Origin: Saccharicrinis sp050589685
GTDB lineage: Bacteria > Bacteroidota > Bacteroidia > Bacteroidales > Marinilabiliaceae
Length of the DNA: 64,000 nt
Direction of reading: 5' to 3'
Assembly (NCBI RefSeq): GCF_050589685.1
Contig: NZ_JBNGOS010000024.1
Location: 43,559-107,558 of the forward strand
This document shows, one piece after another, positions 63,929-64,000 of the stretch. Position numbers and translations under genes: made by a program. Under the pieces are notes generated by a model. It ran no database searches and was not told the DNA's origin. It saw only the letters and a program-made list of their open reading frames with translations. Numbering within the stretch: the stretch's first letter is position 1; each line of letters starts with the position of its first letter.

Positions 63929-64000
63929 AACCCGGATTATGTATTGGAGGTTCGTCATGAGCATTGCAAGTACAATAAAACAAGGCATTACTGAAACGAG
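63929..64000 (-). repeat. Interspersed palindromic repeat, copy 3 (cut by window edge)
   Basis: Starts AACCCGGATTATGTATTGG and runs to the window end in inverted orientation. Its 72 bases match the right end of copy 1 without a single mismatch, whereas copy 2 differs at several positions. The exact match over more than 60 kb suggests recent movement or gene conversion. Confidence 0.85.

Overview
This window looks like chromosomal DNA from a Bacteroidota bacterium, most likely a marine or saline member of the Marinilabiliales/Bacteroidales type. Supporting signs are the families present (OstA-like and SurA-like outer-membrane assembly genes, DUF6261, DUF6340, TPR-multihaem cytochrome, many Cys-lipoproteins), the moderately low GC content, AT-rich intergenic DNA, and several TAnnTTTG boxes upstream of genes, the -7 element of Bacteroidota promoters. 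The genus assignment is inference. No rRNA, tRNA, CRISPR array, integrase or transposase gene was seen.

Layout. 1-5413: the 3' part of topB and, convergent to it, an AddB-like Fe-S nuclease. 5720-10149: sucA and sucB, the E1 and E2 subunits of 2-oxoglutarate dehydrogenase, separated by a 133-bp imperfect palindrome. 10865-14197: a secreted tricorn-type protease, followed by a DUF4395 membrane protein and a small CPCC zinc protein. 15463-25591: a polysaccharide-degradation cluster made of two sulfatases, a SASA-type esterase, a GH105/BNR_4 fusion and an SGNH hydrolase, with a ToxR-like membrane-anchored regulator in the middle. No SusC/SusD pair lies inside the window. 25645-38832: mixed housekeeping and accessory genes, including a 1607-residue exonuclease-RecQ-UvrD fusion, DUF302, NYN/LOTUS, an orphan LutA-like protein, arfB, prsW, a chemoreceptor, a sirtuin and fabG. 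38897-50433: an envelope-biogenesis block (OM barrel, OstA-like, lipoprotein, three SurA/PpiC-like chaperones), interrupted between 44155 and 47530 by an alcohol dehydrogenase, a DUF6261 gene and repeat-rich DNA. 50735-54797: a bc-type respiratory module (cytochrome b, Rieske, octahaem-TPR cytochrome c). 54982-63658: a sensor kinase, an iron alcohol dehydrogenase, a DUF6340 lipoprotein coupled to dacB, and a CBM20-CBM20-GH77 glucanotransferase.

The most unusual signal is non-coding. A roughly 192-bp interspersed palindromic repeat occurs at 2203-2395 and 44245-44436, at the right edge of the window (63929-64000, inverted), and as a decayed end at 45924-45975. Its visible 72 bases at the right edge are identical to copy 1. 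Other long imperfect palindromes sit at 2420-2506, 8534-8666, 41869-41938 and 46030-46128. A diverged 41-bp tandem repeat with an exact period lies upstream of the DUF6261 gene. These elements together suggest an active or recently active non-autonomous palindromic element family in the intergenic DNA of this genome.

Functionally, the cluster at 15463-25591 is set up to desulfate, deacetylate and cleave an acidic sulfated polysaccharide. The target could be ulvan-like or glycosaminoglycan-like; the sequence alone does not decide between them.
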